Positions 8,251 through 17,462 of a stretch of 64,000 bases of DNA are shown here, piece after piece (within the stretch, counting starts at the first letter, position 1; each line of letters begins with the position of its first letter). The stretch comes from JAGPUQ01 sp049325095 (GTDB lineage: Bacteria; Pseudomonadota; Gammaproteobacteria; Pseudomonadales; Porticoccaceae). The notes under the pieces were generated by a model. The model ran no database searches. It was given only the letters and a program-made list of their open reading frames with translations, and had not been told where the DNA came from. Both the position numbers and the translations under genes were made by a program. The stretch is from NCBI GenBank assembly GCA_049325095.1, contig JBMOPO010000028.1:1-64000 (forward strand). The letters are read 5' to 3'.

Positions 8251-9801
8251 TCAGGTTTCCAGGTGCGGGCCGGCCGCCACTATGGCTGCCGATACGGTGA
8301 ACTTGCGGAAATTTTCCACGAACAGCCCGGCGAGTCTGTGGGCCTGGGCATCGTAGGCGGCCGGGTCCGGCCAGGTATTGCGGGGGATCAGGTAGCGGTC
8401 GTCGACGCCGGGCACGTGCCGCGGCACCTCGAGATTCAGCACCGGCAGGCGGATCGTTGCGCAGCCCTCGAGCGCGCCGCTCTGGATGGCCGCGACGACC
8501 GCGCGGGTCACCGGGATGGGGAAGCGCCTGCCGGTTCCGCCGGGCCCGCCGGAGCCGCCGGTCCAGCCGGTGTTGACCAGGTACACGCGGCTGCCAAAGC
8601 TTTCGATGCGCTTCATCAGCAGCTCGGCGTAGACCGACGCCGGGCGGGGCATGAACGGCGCTCCGAAACAGGTGGAGAAGGTCGGGTTGATGCCTGCCTC
8701 CGCGCCCAGTTCGGTGGAGCCCACGCGCGCCGTATAGCCGCTCAGGAAGTGGTAGGCGGCCGCTTCCTTGGCGAGGATGGAAACCGGCGGCAGCACACCG
8801 GTCACATCGCAGGTGAGGAAGATGATCGCCGTGGGCTCCCCGGCCCGATTCGGCACGCAGCGCATCGCGACGTGCTCGAGCGGGTAGCTGCAGCGGCCGT
8901 TTTCGGTCAGCGAGGTGTCGGTGTAATCGGGGATGCGGTGCGCGCCCAACACCACGTTCTCGACGATGGCGCCGAAGCGGATGGCGTCCCAGATGACCGG
9001 CTCGTTCTCGTGGCTGAGGTTGATGGTCTTGGCGTAGCAGCCGCCCTCGAGATTGAACACCGCTCCCTCGGTCCAGCCGTGCTCGTCGTCGCCGATCAGA
9101 TAGCGGTTCGGGTCGGCGGACAAGGTGGTCTTGCCGGTCCCGGACAGCCCGAAGAACAGGGTGACGTCGCCGCTCTCGCCGACGTTGGCGGCGCAGTGCA
9201 TCGGCATCACATCCTTCTCGGGGAGCAGGAAATTCTGTACCGAGAACATGCCCTTCTTGAGTTCGCCGGCGTAGCGCATGCCCGCGATGAGCAGTTTGCG
9301 CTGCGCGAAATGGATGATCACCGCGCCTTCGCTGGTGGTGCCGTCGCGGCGCGGGTCGCAGGCGAAGCCGGCGGCGTGCAGCACTTTCCACTGTTGTTTC
9401 CCGGACGGGTTGTAGCGCGCCGGGCGGATGAACATGTTGCGGGCGAACAGGTTGTGCCAAGCCGTTTCGGTGGTGACCTTCACCGGCAGATAGTGTTCGG
9501 GATCCTGGCCGACGTGCAGGTGGGACACGAACCGGTCGCGCTCCGCCAGATGGGCCTCCACGCGCGCCCAGAGCGCGTCGAAGCGATCGGCGGCGAACGG
9601 CCGGTTCACCGGGCCCCAGGCGATGTCGTCGCTGGTGCTCGGTTCGTCGACGATGAAGCGGTCGGCGGGTGAGCGCCCGGTGTGCCGGCCGGTGGTGGTG
9701 AGCAGGGCGCCCCGGTCGGTGAGCATGCCTTCCCGCCGTTGCAGGGCCAGTTCGATCAGTTCCGCCGCGTTCAGGTCGGTGTAGGTGGAGGTCGCGGTCA
9801 T
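8251..9801 (-). CDS. pckA: phosphoenolpyruvate carboxykinase (ATP)
   Basis: Gluconeogenic enzyme converting oxaloacetate and ATP to phosphoenolpyruvate, CO2 and ADP. The 516-residue protein has the family length. The substrate-binding TGRSPADRF is near residue 40. The kinase P-loop GLSGTGKTTLS and the following metal-binding YLIGDDEHGW are in the middle. The ATG at 9801 (MTATSTYTDL) is chosen over an upstream in-frame codon because it lies just before the conserved part. The gene stands alone, with its own promoter in the gap to hslO. Confidence 0.96.
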   Translation of the reverse strand: MTATSTYTDLNAAELIELALQRREGMLTDRGALLTTTGRHTGRSPADRFIVDEPSTSDDIAWGPVNRPFAADRFDALWARVEAHLAERDRFVSHLHVGQDPEHYLPVKVTTETAWHNLFARNMFIRPARYNPSGKQQWKVLHAAGFACDPRRDGTTSEGAVIIHFAQRKLLIAGMRYAGELKKGMFSVQNFLLPEKDVMPMHCAANVGESGDVTLFFGLSGTGKTTLSADPNRYLIGDDEHGWTEGAVFNLEGGCYAKTINLSHENEPVIWDAIRFGAIVENVVLGAHRIPDYTDTSLTENGRCSYPLEHVAMRCVPNRAGEPTAIIFLTCDVTGVLPPVSILAKEAAAYHFLSGYTARVGSTELGAEAGINPTFSTCFGAPFMPRPASVYAELLMKRIESFGSRVYLVNTGWTGGSGGPGGTGRRFPIPVTRAVVAAIQSGALEGCATIRLPVLNLEVPRHVPGVDDRYLIPRNTWPDPAAYDAQAHRLAGLFVENFRKFTVSAAIVAAGPHLET

Positions 9802-9870
9802 TTCGAACCGGCTCGTCAGGGAGTCCTGTCGCTGGGTCACTGGGGGCTCGTGTGGACGTCGGCGGGGCGG

Positions 9871-9899
9871 CAATTATGCAAAAAATTCCTGCCCCGCAA
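9871..9899 (-). promoter_or_regulatory. candidate pckA promoter
   Basis: On the minus strand TTGCGG (9894-9899) and TAATTG (9871-9876) are 17 bp apart, in an AT-rich patch of an otherwise GC-rich gap. An overlapping CATAAT is an alternative -10. The leader to the ATG would be about 60 nt. Confidence 0.4.
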
Positions 9900-9925
9900 C
9901 AGGCGGCGGCCGGGGCCTGGGTGCG

Positions 9926-10819
9926 TCAGTGCAGGCGGGCGCCGCCGCCGAGCTCCTCGGCGCGCAGCTCGGCGGGCGTGAAACTGTAGTGCTGGTGGCA
10001 GAACTGGCACTGGGTCTGGATGACCGGGTTCGCCGCGAACAGCCCGGCGACGGCATCCGGGCCCAGCGCGGCGATGGCGTTGCCGATCCGGGTCTTGGAG
10101 CAACTGCAGGCAAAGTGCATCGGCACCGGGTCATACAGGCGGACCCGCTCTTGGTGGAACAGCCGGTACAGCAGTGTCTCGTGGTCGAGCGCCAGTTGCT
10201 CGGCCGGGGTCAGGGTGTCGGCCAGTGCGGCGAGCTGTTCCCAGCAGCGGTGCCGCGCCGCAGGAGACTGGCGCTGGGCGGGCAGCGCCTGCAGCAGCAG
10301 GCCGGCGGCCGCACGGTCGTCGGCGGCCAGCCACAACCTGGTGGGCAACTGCTCGGAACGCGCGAAGTAATCCGCCAGGCAGCCGGCCAGGCGCGGCTGT
10401 TCCAGCGGGGCGATGCCCTGGTGGCGCTCCCGGCCCGGCACGGCGACGGTCACGCTCAGGTGGCCCCGGCCCACCAGGGCGCGGAGGTCATCGCCGGTGA
10501 GTGGATCCGGATGCGGGCGCCGGGCGATGGCGCGCAGGTCGCGGCGGTCCGTGCACTCGGCCATCAGCAGGGGCACGGGCCCGTCGCCCCGCGCCTGCAC
10601 GGTGAGGGTGCCCGAGGTCTTGAGGTTGGCGCTGAGCAGGGCCGCCGCCGCCAGGAATTCCCCGAGGTGGGCGCGCAGCGCCGCCGGATAGGGATTGCGG
10701 GCGTACACCTCGGCCAGGGCGGTGCCCAGGGAGACGATCTCGCCGCGGATGTCGTGATCCTCGAACAGGAATCGCTGGCGGATGTCCCCGGTCGCGGGGC
10801 GGGCGGCGGGCGGGTTCAT
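9926..10819 (-). CDS. hslO: Hsp33 redox-regulated chaperone
   Basis: Cytosolic holdase that is switched on by oxidation. The 297-residue protein carries the four zinc-binding cysteines in the expected C-terminal layout: Cys238 and Cys240 (CSC) and Cys271 and Cys274 (CQFC). The N-terminal domain includes the conserved FLFEDHDIRGEIV. It overlaps the upstream Hsp15 gene by 4 bp. With the HAD phosphatase gene it forms a three-gene minus-strand operon with the same order as yrfG-hslR-hslO in Escherichia coli. Confidence 0.96.
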   Translation of the reverse strand: MNPPAARPATGDIRQRFLFEDHDIRGEIVSLGTALAEVYARNPYPAALRAHLGEFLAAAALLSANLKTSGTLTVQARGDGPVPLLMAECTDRRDLRAIARRPHPDPLTGDDLRALVGRGHLSVTVAVPGRERHQGIAPLEQPRLAGCLADYFARSEQLPTRLWLAADDRAAAGLLLQALPAQRQSPAARHRCWEQLAALADTLTPAEQLALDHETLLYRLFHQERVRLYDPVPMHFACSCSKTRIGNAIAALGPDAVAGLFAANPVIQTQCQFCHQHYSFTPAELRAEELGGGARLH

Positions 10820-11214
10820 TCGGGCAGATTCAGGTCGCGAAAGCGGAGCAGTTGACGGCGCTGCTTTTTGCCGGGTCGCTGCTCTGGGTAATGGATGGCG
10901 TCGCGCGCTGCGCGCCGCTCGGCGGCCTGTCGCTCGCGCCGGGCGCGGCTGGCCTCGGTTTCCCGGTACAGCGCGGCCGCCTCCGGAGCGCCCCGGCGCT
11001 GGTCGGAAAGTGCGCTGACGATCAGGGTCTTCTCCTCCCAACCCTGCCGGACCTGCAGCTCGCAGCCGACCTCGATCTCCTTGCTGGGCTTGGCGCGCTG
11101 CCCATTGACCTGGACCTTGCCGCCCTCGATGGCGGCCTTGGCGAGGCTGCGGGTCTTGAAGAGTCGGGCTGCCCACAGCCATTTGTCGAGCCGTACCCGG
11201 GGCGGTCCGCTCAT
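10816..11214 (-). CDS. hslR: Hsp15 ribosome-associated heat-shock protein
   Basis: A 132-residue RNA-binding protein with an S4 domain starting at residue 6 (VRLDKWLWAARLFKTRSLA) and a basic C-terminal tail typical of Hsp15. The family recycles stalled 50S subunits that still carry a nascent chain. The ATG at 11214 gives the standard N-terminus. It overlaps both neighbours by 4 bp, so the three genes are probably translated from one message. Confidence 0.94.
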   Translation of the reverse strand: MSGPPRVRLDKWLWAARLFKTRSLAKAAIEGGKVQVNGQRAKPSKEIEVGCELQVRQGWEEKTLIVSALSDQRRGAPEAAALYRETEASRARRERQAAERRAARDAIHYPEQRPGKKQRRQLLRFRDLNLPE

Positions 11215-11876
11215 GTTTCGGACACCACCGGCAACAGATCGCCGAGGCACGCCAGCGCCGCGAACCGCAGCCCCTGCCGGGGGCTGCCCCTGCTGTCGGG
11301 CTGGCGGATGCACAGCAGGTGGCGGATGCCGTACGCCTCGGCCGCCGCCAGCACGGGTTCGCTGTCGTCGATGAACAGGGTCCGCCGGGGATCGAAGCGC
11401 AGTTCGCGCTCCAGCCGTTGCCAGAACGCCGGGTCCTCCTTGGGCGCGCCGTAATCGTGCGATGAGATGATCCGGTCGAGGCCCGCGCCGATGGTGGTGA
11501 GACTGAGTTTCAGCGCCAGGCTGTCCCGGTGCGCGTTGGTGACCAGAATGCGCGCCCGTCCGGCGGCGCCGAGCTGGTCCAGCAGGGCGCCGGCGTGGGG
11601 CTGCTCGGCGATGAGATGCGCCACCTCCCGCTTCAGTTCAACGATGTTCAGCGCCAGTTCGGCCGACCAATAATCCGTGCAGTACCACTGCAGGCGATGC
11701 CGCTCGCGGTCGAAGCGGGCCTGCAGTTCGCGCGCGCAGGTTTCCAGGTCCAGCCCGTGGAGTTCGGCACAGCGGCGGGGGAGGTGGTGCTGCCAGAAGT
11801 GGTTGTCGAAATGGAGATCGAGCAGGGTGCCGTCCATGTCCAGGAAAACGGTGTCGATGGCGCTCCAGTCGATCAT
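11211..11876 (-). CDS. yrfG: HAD-family GMP/IMP nucleotidase (YrfG-like)
   Basis: HAD phosphatase of 221 residues. Motif I DMDGTLLDLHFDN is near residues 12-24, motif II LVTNAHRDS and motif III/IV with DDSEPVLAAA follow. The LHFDNHFW stretch after motif I is characteristic of the YrfG group, which dephosphorylates purine nucleotides. The position upstream of hslR-hslO supports the name. Only 39 bp separate it from nudE, which runs the opposite way, so the two share a small promoter region with CATAAT/ATTATG boxes. Confidence 0.88.
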   Translation of the reverse strand: MIDWSAIDTVFLDMDGTLLDLHFDNHFWQHHLPRRCAELHGLDLETCARELQARFDRERHRLQWYCTDYWSAELALNIVELKREVAHLIAEQPHAGALLDQLGAAGRARILVTNAHRDSLALKLSLTTIGAGLDRIISSHDYGAPKEDPAFWQRLERELRFDPRRTLFIDDSEPVLAAAEAYGIRHLLCIRQPDSRGSPRQGLRFAALACLGDLLPVVSET

Positions 11877-11915
11877 CCAACATAATGCTCCGCGCAGTGA
11901 TTGGCGCGAGACAGT

Positions 11916-12473
11916 ATGCCCACCCCACCCCGGATTTTGAAGCGCACGGTCGTCGCGCGCTCGCGCCTGTTCCGGATCGAGCAGCTCGATCTGCGCTTCT
12001 CGAACGGGGTGGAGCGGGCCTATGAGCGCCTCGGCAGCAGCGGCTACGGCGCGGTGGTGATCGTCCCGGTGACGCAGGCCGGCGAGGTGTTGCTGGTGCG
12101 TGAATACGGCGCCGGCAGCAACCGCTACCACTGGGGCCTGCCCAAGGGGGCGGTCGATCCCGGCGAGGACGTACGGGTCGCCGCCAACCGGGAGTTGAAG
12201 GAGGAGGCGGGCCATGGCGCGCGCCGGCTGACGCTCCTCAAGCGCATCTACGTCAACCCGTTCTACATGGAACGGGAACTCGACGTCGTGCTGGCGGAGG
12301 ACCTCTATCCGGAGTCCCTGCCCGGCGACGAACCGGAACCCCTGGCGACCATGTACTGGCCATTGGCCGGACTGGACGAACTTTTCGCCCGCGATGATGT
12401 GAACGATGCGATCTCGATGACGGCGCTGGGGCTGGCCAAACAACACCTCGCGACCCGCGATCTGCCGGCGTGA
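11916..12473 (+). CDS. nudE: ADP compounds hydrolase NudE (Nudix)
   Basis: Nudix hydrolase of 185 residues acting in the family on ADP-ribose, Ap3A and NADH. The Nudix box is complete at residues 78-100: Gly78, Glu84, then the metal-binding RELKEEAG at 92-99. The protein starts MPTPPRILKRTVVARSRLF, as in NudE. The ATG at 11916 is preferred to an upstream in-frame TTG. cysQ follows after 20 bp, the known nudE-cysQ pairing. Confidence 0.93.
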   Translation: MPTPPRILKRTVVARSRLFRIEQLDLRFSNGVERAYERLGSSGYGAVVIVPVTQAGEVLLVREYGAGSNRYHWGLPKGAVDPGEDVRVAANRELKEEAGHGARRLTLLKRIYVNPFYMERELDVVLAEDLYPESLPGDEPEPLATMYWPLAGLDELFARDDVNDAISMTALGLAKQHLATRDLPA

Positions 12474-12493
12474 GGGGCACTCGGGAGTACTGC

Positions 12494-13309
12494 ATGACCC
12501 TGATCGACGCGGTGATCGACCTGGCGCAGACCGCGGGTGCCGCGATTCTGGAGGTGTACCGGCGCGGGGATTTCGGCGAGTCGAGCAAGGACGACGCCAG
12601 CCCGCTGACCGAGGCCGACCTCGCCGCGCACCGGATCCTGGTTGAGGGGCTGGCGCGGCTCGCGCCGGAGGTGCCCATCCTGTCCGAGGAGTCGGCCCAA
12701 CCGGACTGGGCGCTGCGGCGCGGCTGGCGGCGCTATTGGCTGGTGGATCCGCTCGACGGCACCAAGGAGTTCATCCAGCGCAACGGCGAGTTCACCGTCA
12801 ATGTCGCGCTGATCGACGAGGGCGCGCCGGTGCTGGGCGTGGTCGGCGTGCCGGCGCTCGACCGCACCTATGCGGGGGTCTGCGGGGTCGGAGCCTGGCG
12901 GATCGATGCCGCGGGTCGAGCGGAAATCCGTACCCGGTCGATGCGCGGGCGCGGCGCCGCCGGCGAGCCGGTGATCGTGGTCGCGAGCCGCAGCCATGGG
13001 GCCGATACCGTAGCCCGCTGGCTGGATACCGTCGCCCGGCGGGTCGGGGCGATCGAAACCCGCAACATGGGCAGTTCGCTGAAGCTCTGTCTGGTGGCGG
13101 AAGGCAGCGCGGATATCTATCCCCGGTTGGCCCCGACGGCGGAATGGGATACGGCCGCCGCCCAGGCCGTGGTCGAGGCCGCCGGCGGCGCGGTGTGGAC
13201 GGCAGATCTCGAGGTGCTGCGCTACAACACCAAGGCCGATCTGTTGAATCCGCATTTTTTCGTGGTCGGCGATCCCCGCTACCCCTGGCGGGAAGTGCTG
13301 GCGCGCTGA
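12494..13309 (+). CDS. cysQ: 3'(2'),5'-bisphosphate nucleotidase CysQ
   Basis: Inositol-monophosphatase-fold enzyme removing 3'-phosphate from PAP, the by-product of sulfate assimilation. It has 271 residues. Metal-binding motifs are the acidic LSEES near residue 66, WLVDPLDGTKEF near 86-97 and the C-terminal TAEWDTAAAQ. The ATG at 12494 has GGGAG six bases upstream and gives the usual MTLIDAVIDLA start. It ends 19 bp from the convergent mrcA stop. Confidence 0.95.
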   Translation: MTLIDAVIDLAQTAGAAILEVYRRGDFGESSKDDASPLTEADLAAHRILVEGLARLAPEVPILSEESAQPDWALRRGWRRYWLVDPLDGTKEFIQRNGEFTVNVALIDEGAPVLGVVGVPALDRTYAGVCGVGAWRIDAAGRAEIRTRSMRGRGAAGEPVIVVASRSHGADTVARWLDTVARRVGAIETRNMGSSLKLCLVAEGSADIYPRLAPTAEWDTAAAQAVVEAAGGAVWTADLEVLRYNTKADLLNPHFFVVGDPRYPWREVLAR

Positions 13310-13328
13310 ACTTTGGCGCTCGCCGCCG

Positions 13329-15689
13329 TCAGAAAAGATCCTCGGGCAGCGCGCCGCCGTTGTCCGGATGGCCGTCCCGGGGTGGCGCGAAATACTGGGG
13401 TACGGTCTCCCGGAGGAACAGCTCCTCTTCGAAACGCCCCTGCCCGGGGAGCGCCCGCAATCCGGTCTCCGGGTCGATGCGCACCGCGACGATACCTGGC
13501 GGGCGCGGCGGCAGGCGCTCGGGCGTGCCGGCCAGCGCCGCACCCATGAAATCCATCCAGATCGGCAATGCCGCGGTGCCGCCGTATTCGTGGGTTCCCA
13601 GCACCCGGTTGTCATCGAAACCCAGCCACACCGAGGTGACCAGCGCCGGGCTGTAGCCCGAAAACCAGGCGTCGCGGGGACCGTTGGTGGTGCCGGTCTT
13701 GCCGGCGATGTCATTGCGCCCGAGTTGCAGCGCGCGGGTCCCGGTGCCGCGCCGGATCACGTCCTTGAGCATCGAGTCCAGGATGTAGGCAATGCGCGGA
13801 TCCATCACCCGGGGCGCCTGCCTGCCGGGTGCCTCCTCGCTGCAGTCCCGGCAGACCCGGGCCGGATCGGCGATCCGCAGGGGGGTGCCGTCCACGGCCT
13901 CGACCCGGGAGACCAGATAGGGTTCGATCCGGTAACCGCCGTTGGCGAAAATGGCGAAGCCCGCCGCCATTTCCAGCGGGCTGAAGGCCGCAGTGCCCAG
14001 GGCCAGAGAGAGGTTGGGGGCCATGGCCTCGGGATCGAAGCCGTAGCGGGTGAGGCTGCCGATGGCGTTGCGGACGCCGATGGTCTGCAGGACACGGATC
14101 GACACCAGGTTGCGCGACCGGTACAGGGCCTCGCGCAGCCGGGTGGGCCCGTAGAATTCGCCGCTGTCGTTCTCCGGCCGCCAGGCTTGTTCCTGGCCGG
14201 GGTCGTCGAACACCAGCGGCGCATCGTTGACGATCGAGGCGGCGGTCATGCCGTGCTCGAGGGCGCTCGCATAGATGAAGGGCTTGAAACTCGATCCGGG
14301 TTGCCGGCGCGCCTGCACGGCGCGGTTGAAGTGGCTGGCGTCGAAGTCAAATCCGCCGGACAGCGCGCGGATTGCCCCGTCCTCCGGATCCAGCGCCACC
14401 AGCGCGGCCTGGGCCGCGGGAATCTGTGCGAGCCGCCAGCCGCCGCCGGGCGCCGGCCGCAGGCGGATTAGGTCTCCCGGTTTGAACACCGTGGTGAAGT
14501 CCCTCACCGGGTGGCTGAAACGGCCCGGGCCCAGGGCCAGCCGGATTCCGGCAAGGGCATCGCCGGCGCCGAGTTCGGCGTCCGTCCCGTCGGCGAGCAG
14601 GGCCGTTACGCGGTGCGCGGCGACCGAGCGGATGACGGCCGGCATCAGGCCCTGAACGACCGGCACCTCCGCCACCTGCTCGGCCCACTGGTCGGGGCGG
14701 GGCAAGTGGCGCTCCGGACCCCGATAACCCTGGCGCAGGTCGTAGTCGATCAGGCCGTTGGTGACCGCCTGGTCGGCCCGCGGTTGCAACCGGCTGTCGA
14801 TGGTGAGGGTGACGCGCAGTCCGTCGGCATAGGCGTCCGCACCATACCAGCCGAGGATTTCCTGCCGCGCCATCTCCGCGGCGTAGGGGGCCGTGACCTC
14901 GCTGCGGGTCTGGTGCAGCAGGGTCGAGACCGGGGTCGCGATGGCGGCGCGGTAGGTGGCCTCGTCGATGTCGCCGAACCGGTACATCCGCCCCAGAATC
15001 CAGTCGCGGCGCGCGCGGGCGCGCTCCGGGTCGTTGGCGGGGTTGAATGCCGAAGGCGCCTTGGGCAATCCGGCGATCATCGCCAGTTCCGGCAGGCCCA
15101 GTTCCGCCAAGGGTTTGCCGTAATAGGTTTCGGCGGCGGCGGCGATCCCGTAGGCGCGGTTGCCCAGAAAGATCTTGTTGCAGTACAGGGTGAGGATGGT
15201 GTTCTTGTCGATCTCGTCCTCGATTCGCAGCGCCAGCAGGATTTCGTTGAACTTGCGCACGAAGGTCTGTTCGCGGGTGAGAAAAAAGTTGCGCGCCAAT
15301 TGCATGGTGATGGTGCTGCCCCCGGACTGGATCGATCCGGTGCGCGCCAGATCGAAGGCGGCGCGGAACAGGCCGTTGAAGTCGACTCCGGCGTGGCTGT
15401 AGAAGTGGTCGTCCTCGGCGGCCAGCAGGGCCTTGATGAACAGGGGAGGAATCTGCTCGAACGCAACCGGGGTGCGGCGTTGCTCCCCAAACTCGCCAAT
15501 GAGCTTCAGGTCTTGTGAGTAAAGTCTCATCGGGATTTGGAATTTCACCGTCTTCAGTACTTCCACCGAAGGGAGCTTGGGGCTAAGGTACAGATACAGT
15601 GCGGCGGCCACGGCCAAGCCCCCCCCGAGGAGCAGGCACAGCAGGTGAACCAAGGGGCGCAGCACGCGGGTCAGGCGGGTTTCGGGCAT
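13329..15689 (-). CDS. mrcA: penicillin-binding protein 1A (bifunctional)
   Basis: Class A PBP of 786 residues building peptidoglycan at the inner membrane. An N-terminal anchor (about 10-35) is followed by a transglycosylase domain with the catalytic Glu in AAEDDHFYSHAGVD and GGSTITMQLARN. A transpeptidase domain follows, with SSFK (active Ser), SRN and KTGT motifs. An extra segment between the domains fits the OB-like insert of PBP1A. The ATG at 15689 is chosen; an upstream TTG codon coincides with the predicted -35 box. Divergent from pilM, the order found in Pseudomonas. Confidence 0.95.
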   Translation of the reverse strand: MPETRLTRVLRPLVHLLCLLLGGGLAVAAALYLYLSPKLPSVEVLKTVKFQIPMRLYSQDLKLIGEFGEQRRTPVAFEQIPPLFIKALLAAEDDHFYSHAGVDFNGLFRAAFDLARTGSIQSGGSTITMQLARNFFLTREQTFVRKFNEILLALRIEDEIDKNTILTLYCNKIFLGNRAYGIAAAAETYYGKPLAELGLPELAMIAGLPKAPSAFNPANDPERARARRDWILGRMYRFGDIDEATYRAAIATPVSTLLHQTRSEVTAPYAAEMARQEILGWYGADAYADGLRVTLTIDSRLQPRADQAVTNGLIDYDLRQGYRGPERHLPRPDQWAEQVAEVPVVQGLMPAVIRSVAAHRVTALLADGTDAELGAGDALAGIRLALGPGRFSHPVRDFTTVFKPGDLIRLRPAPGGGWRLAQIPAAQAALVALDPEDGAIRALSGGFDFDASHFNRAVQARRQPGSSFKPFIYASALEHGMTAASIVNDAPLVFDDPGQEQAWRPENDSGEFYGPTRLREALYRSRNLVSIRVLQTIGVRNAIGSLTRYGFDPEAMAPNLSLALGTAAFSPLEMAAGFAIFANGGYRIEPYLVSRVEAVDGTPLRIADPARVCRDCSEEAPGRQAPRVMDPRIAYILDSMLKDVIRRGTGTRALQLGRNDIAGKTGTTNGPRDAWFSGYSPALVTSVWLGFDDNRVLGTHEYGGTAALPIWMDFMGAALAGTPERLPPRPPGIVAVRIDPETGLRALPGQGRFEEELFLRETVPQYFAPPRDGHPDNGGALPEDLF

Positions 15690-15719
15690 CCGGGGTTCCG
15701 GGCTGAGGATGGCGAGTAG

Positions 15720-15749
15720 AGCATAGTTTGGCTCCGCTACCGGTCTCAA
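15720..15749 (-). promoter_or_regulatory. candidate mrcA promoter
   Basis: Minus-strand TTGAGA (15744-15749) and TATGCT (15720-15725) are separated by 18 bp. Transcription would start about 20-25 nt before the mrcA ATG at 15689. On the plus strand TATATT at 15761-15766 could be a pilM -10 box, but no -35 is evident. Confidence 0.45.
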
Positions 15750-15795
15750 GCTTTTTGGTATATATTTCGACTAACCACGGGAAGTGATTAGAAAA

Positions 15796-16863
15796 ATGGG
15801 ATTCCTCCAGATGTTCGGTAAGCGCCCCACCGTCCTTCTGGGGCTCGATATCAGCTCTTCCTCGGTAAAGCTTCTCGAGCTCAGTCGGAGCGGCGGCCGC
15901 TTCAAGGTCGAGTCCTACGGCGTGGTCCCCCTGCCGCCCAATACGGTGGTCGAAAAGAACGTCCAGGATGTCGCCGCGCTCGCCGACGCGATCAGGAAGC
16001 TGATCGCCAAGACCAAATCCCGGGTGCGCGATGTGGCGGTGGCGGTGGCGGGGTCCGCGGTGATCACCAAGGTCATCGACATGCCTGCGGATCTGAGCGA
16101 CCTCGGTCTCGAAAACCAGATCATGACCGAGGCCGACCAGTATGTGCCCTATCCCCTCGACGAGGTCGCGCTGGACTACGAAGTGCTGGGGCCCTCGGAT
16201 ACCAACCCGGGCCAGATCGAAATCCTGCTCGCGGCCTGCCGGCACGAGAATGTCGATACCCGGGTGTCGGCCCTGGAGATGGCTGGTCTGCGGCCGCGGG
16301 TGGTCGATGTCGAGGTGTTCGCGATCGAGCGGGCATTCCGGCTGATCGGCGAGCAGTTCGAGGAGATCGGCGATCAGGTCGTGGCCATCGCCGACATCGG
16401 CGCCACCGTGCTCACGCTCAGCGTCCTGGTCGATGGCAAGACCCTCTACACCCGGGAGCAATTGTTCGGCGGCCGCCAGGTGACCGAGGAAATTCAGCGG
16501 CGCTACGGGCTGTCGATGGAGGAGGCCGGGCAGGCCAAGAAGCAGGGCGGGTTGCCGGAGGACTACGACACCGAGATCATCGAGCCCTTCAAAGAGGCCC
16601 TCATCCAGCAGATCCAGCGCTCGTTGCAGTTCTTTTTTTCCTCCAGCCAGTACAACTATGTCGATCAGTTGGTGCTGGCGGGCGGTGTGGCGGCGATGTC
16701 CGGGTTGCGCCGCGAGGTCGAGGAAAAGCTGGGGTTGCCCACCATGGTGGCCAACCCCTTTGCCAATATGGCAATCGGGAGCAAGGTCAATGCGGTGGCC
16801 CTGGCCGCGGATGCGCCCGCCATGCTGATCGCCGCCGGACTTGCGCTGAGAGGCTTCGAATAG
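15796..16863 (+). CDS. pilM: type IV pilus inner-membrane platform protein PilM
   Basis: Actin-like cytoplasmic protein of 355 residues in the type IV pilus alignment complex. The nucleotide-binding phosphate-1 segment LLGLDISSSSVKLLELS is at about 13-30, and the second phosphate loop VVAIADIGATVLTLSV is in the middle. FTsA-like features continue to LVLAGGVAAMSGL near the C-terminus. The ATG at 15796 is preferred to a GTG four codons upstream. It is first of the pilMNOPQ operon and binds the N-terminal tail of PilN. Confidence 0.95.
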   Translation: MGFLQMFGKRPTVLLGLDISSSSVKLLELSRSGGRFKVESYGVVPLPPNTVVEKNVQDVAALADAIRKLIAKTKSRVRDVAVAVAGSAVITKVIDMPADLSDLGLENQIMTEADQYVPYPLDEVALDYEVLGPSDTNPGQIEILLAACRHENVDTRVSALEMAGLRPRVVDVEVFAIERAFRLIGEQFEEIGDQVVAIADIGATVLTLSVLVDGKTLYTREQLFGGRQVTEEIQRRYGLSMEEAGQAKKQGGLPEDYDTEIIEPFKEALIQQIQRSLQFFFSSSQYNYVDQLVLAGGVAAMSGLRREVEEKLGLPTMVANPFANMAIGSKVNAVALAADAPAMLIAAGLALRGFE

Positions 16864-16864
16864 T

Positions 16865-17428
16865 ATGGCCAACATCAATCTGTTGCCGTGGCGCGAGGAG
16901 CTGCGCCGGGAGAAAAAGCGCGAGTTTCTCGGCTATCTGGCGATAACCCTGCTGGGCGGGTTGGTGGCGGTGGTGTTCTGGGTCTACCTGGTGAACCAGC
17001 GCATCGATACCCAGCAGGCGCGCAACGCACTGATCAAGCGGGAGATCGCCGTTCTGGAGGAAAAGGCGAAGGAGATCCAGGAGCTCAAGAAGCGCCGCGA
17101 ACAGGTATTGGCGCGGATGCGCGTGATCCAGGAACTGCAGGCCAACCGTCCGGAGGTGGTGCGCGTATTCGACGAACTGGTTCGGGTCCTGCCCGAAGGG
17201 GTCTACCTGGAAACCTTGTCAAGGACCGGCGACAACATCAATTTGGCCGGGTACGCGGAATCCAACAACCGCATTTCCGCACTGATGCGATCGGTCGACT
17301 CCTCGGCCAGGTTTCTCGACCCCAATCTGACCAAGGTGGTTGCCGATCAGCGACTCGGCGAACAGGGCAATCGCTTCGACCTGCGCATCAAGGTCGCGAA
17401 ACCGAAAACCGAAGGTGAGACAGGCTGA
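16865..17428 (+). CDS. pilN: type IV pilus assembly protein PilN
   Basis: Bitopic inner-membrane protein of 187 residues. The N-terminus ANINLLPWREELR carries the INLLPWR peptide that docks into PilM. A membrane segment lies at about 22-42, a coiled coil at about 48-85, and a periplasmic ferredoxin-like domain follows. One base separates it from pilM. With PilO it forms the heterodimer linking the cytoplasmic ring to the outer-membrane secretin. Confidence 0.95.
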   Translation: MANINLLPWREELRREKKREFLGYLAITLLGGLVAVVFWVYLVNQRIDTQQARNALIKREIAVLEEKAKEIQELKKRREQVLARMRVIQELQANRPEVVRVFDELVRVLPEGVYLETLSRTGDNINLAGYAESNNRISALMRSVDSSARFLDPNLTKVVADQRLGEQGNRFDLRIKVAKPKTEGETG

Positions 17429-17462
17429 TGTCCAGGGGACGTCACGCGGAGAGGACGAAACC

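Noticed and set aside
15761..15766. TATATT as the pilM promoter
   Set aside because: A good -10 match but no -35 at suitable distance; mentioned under the mrcA promoter only.
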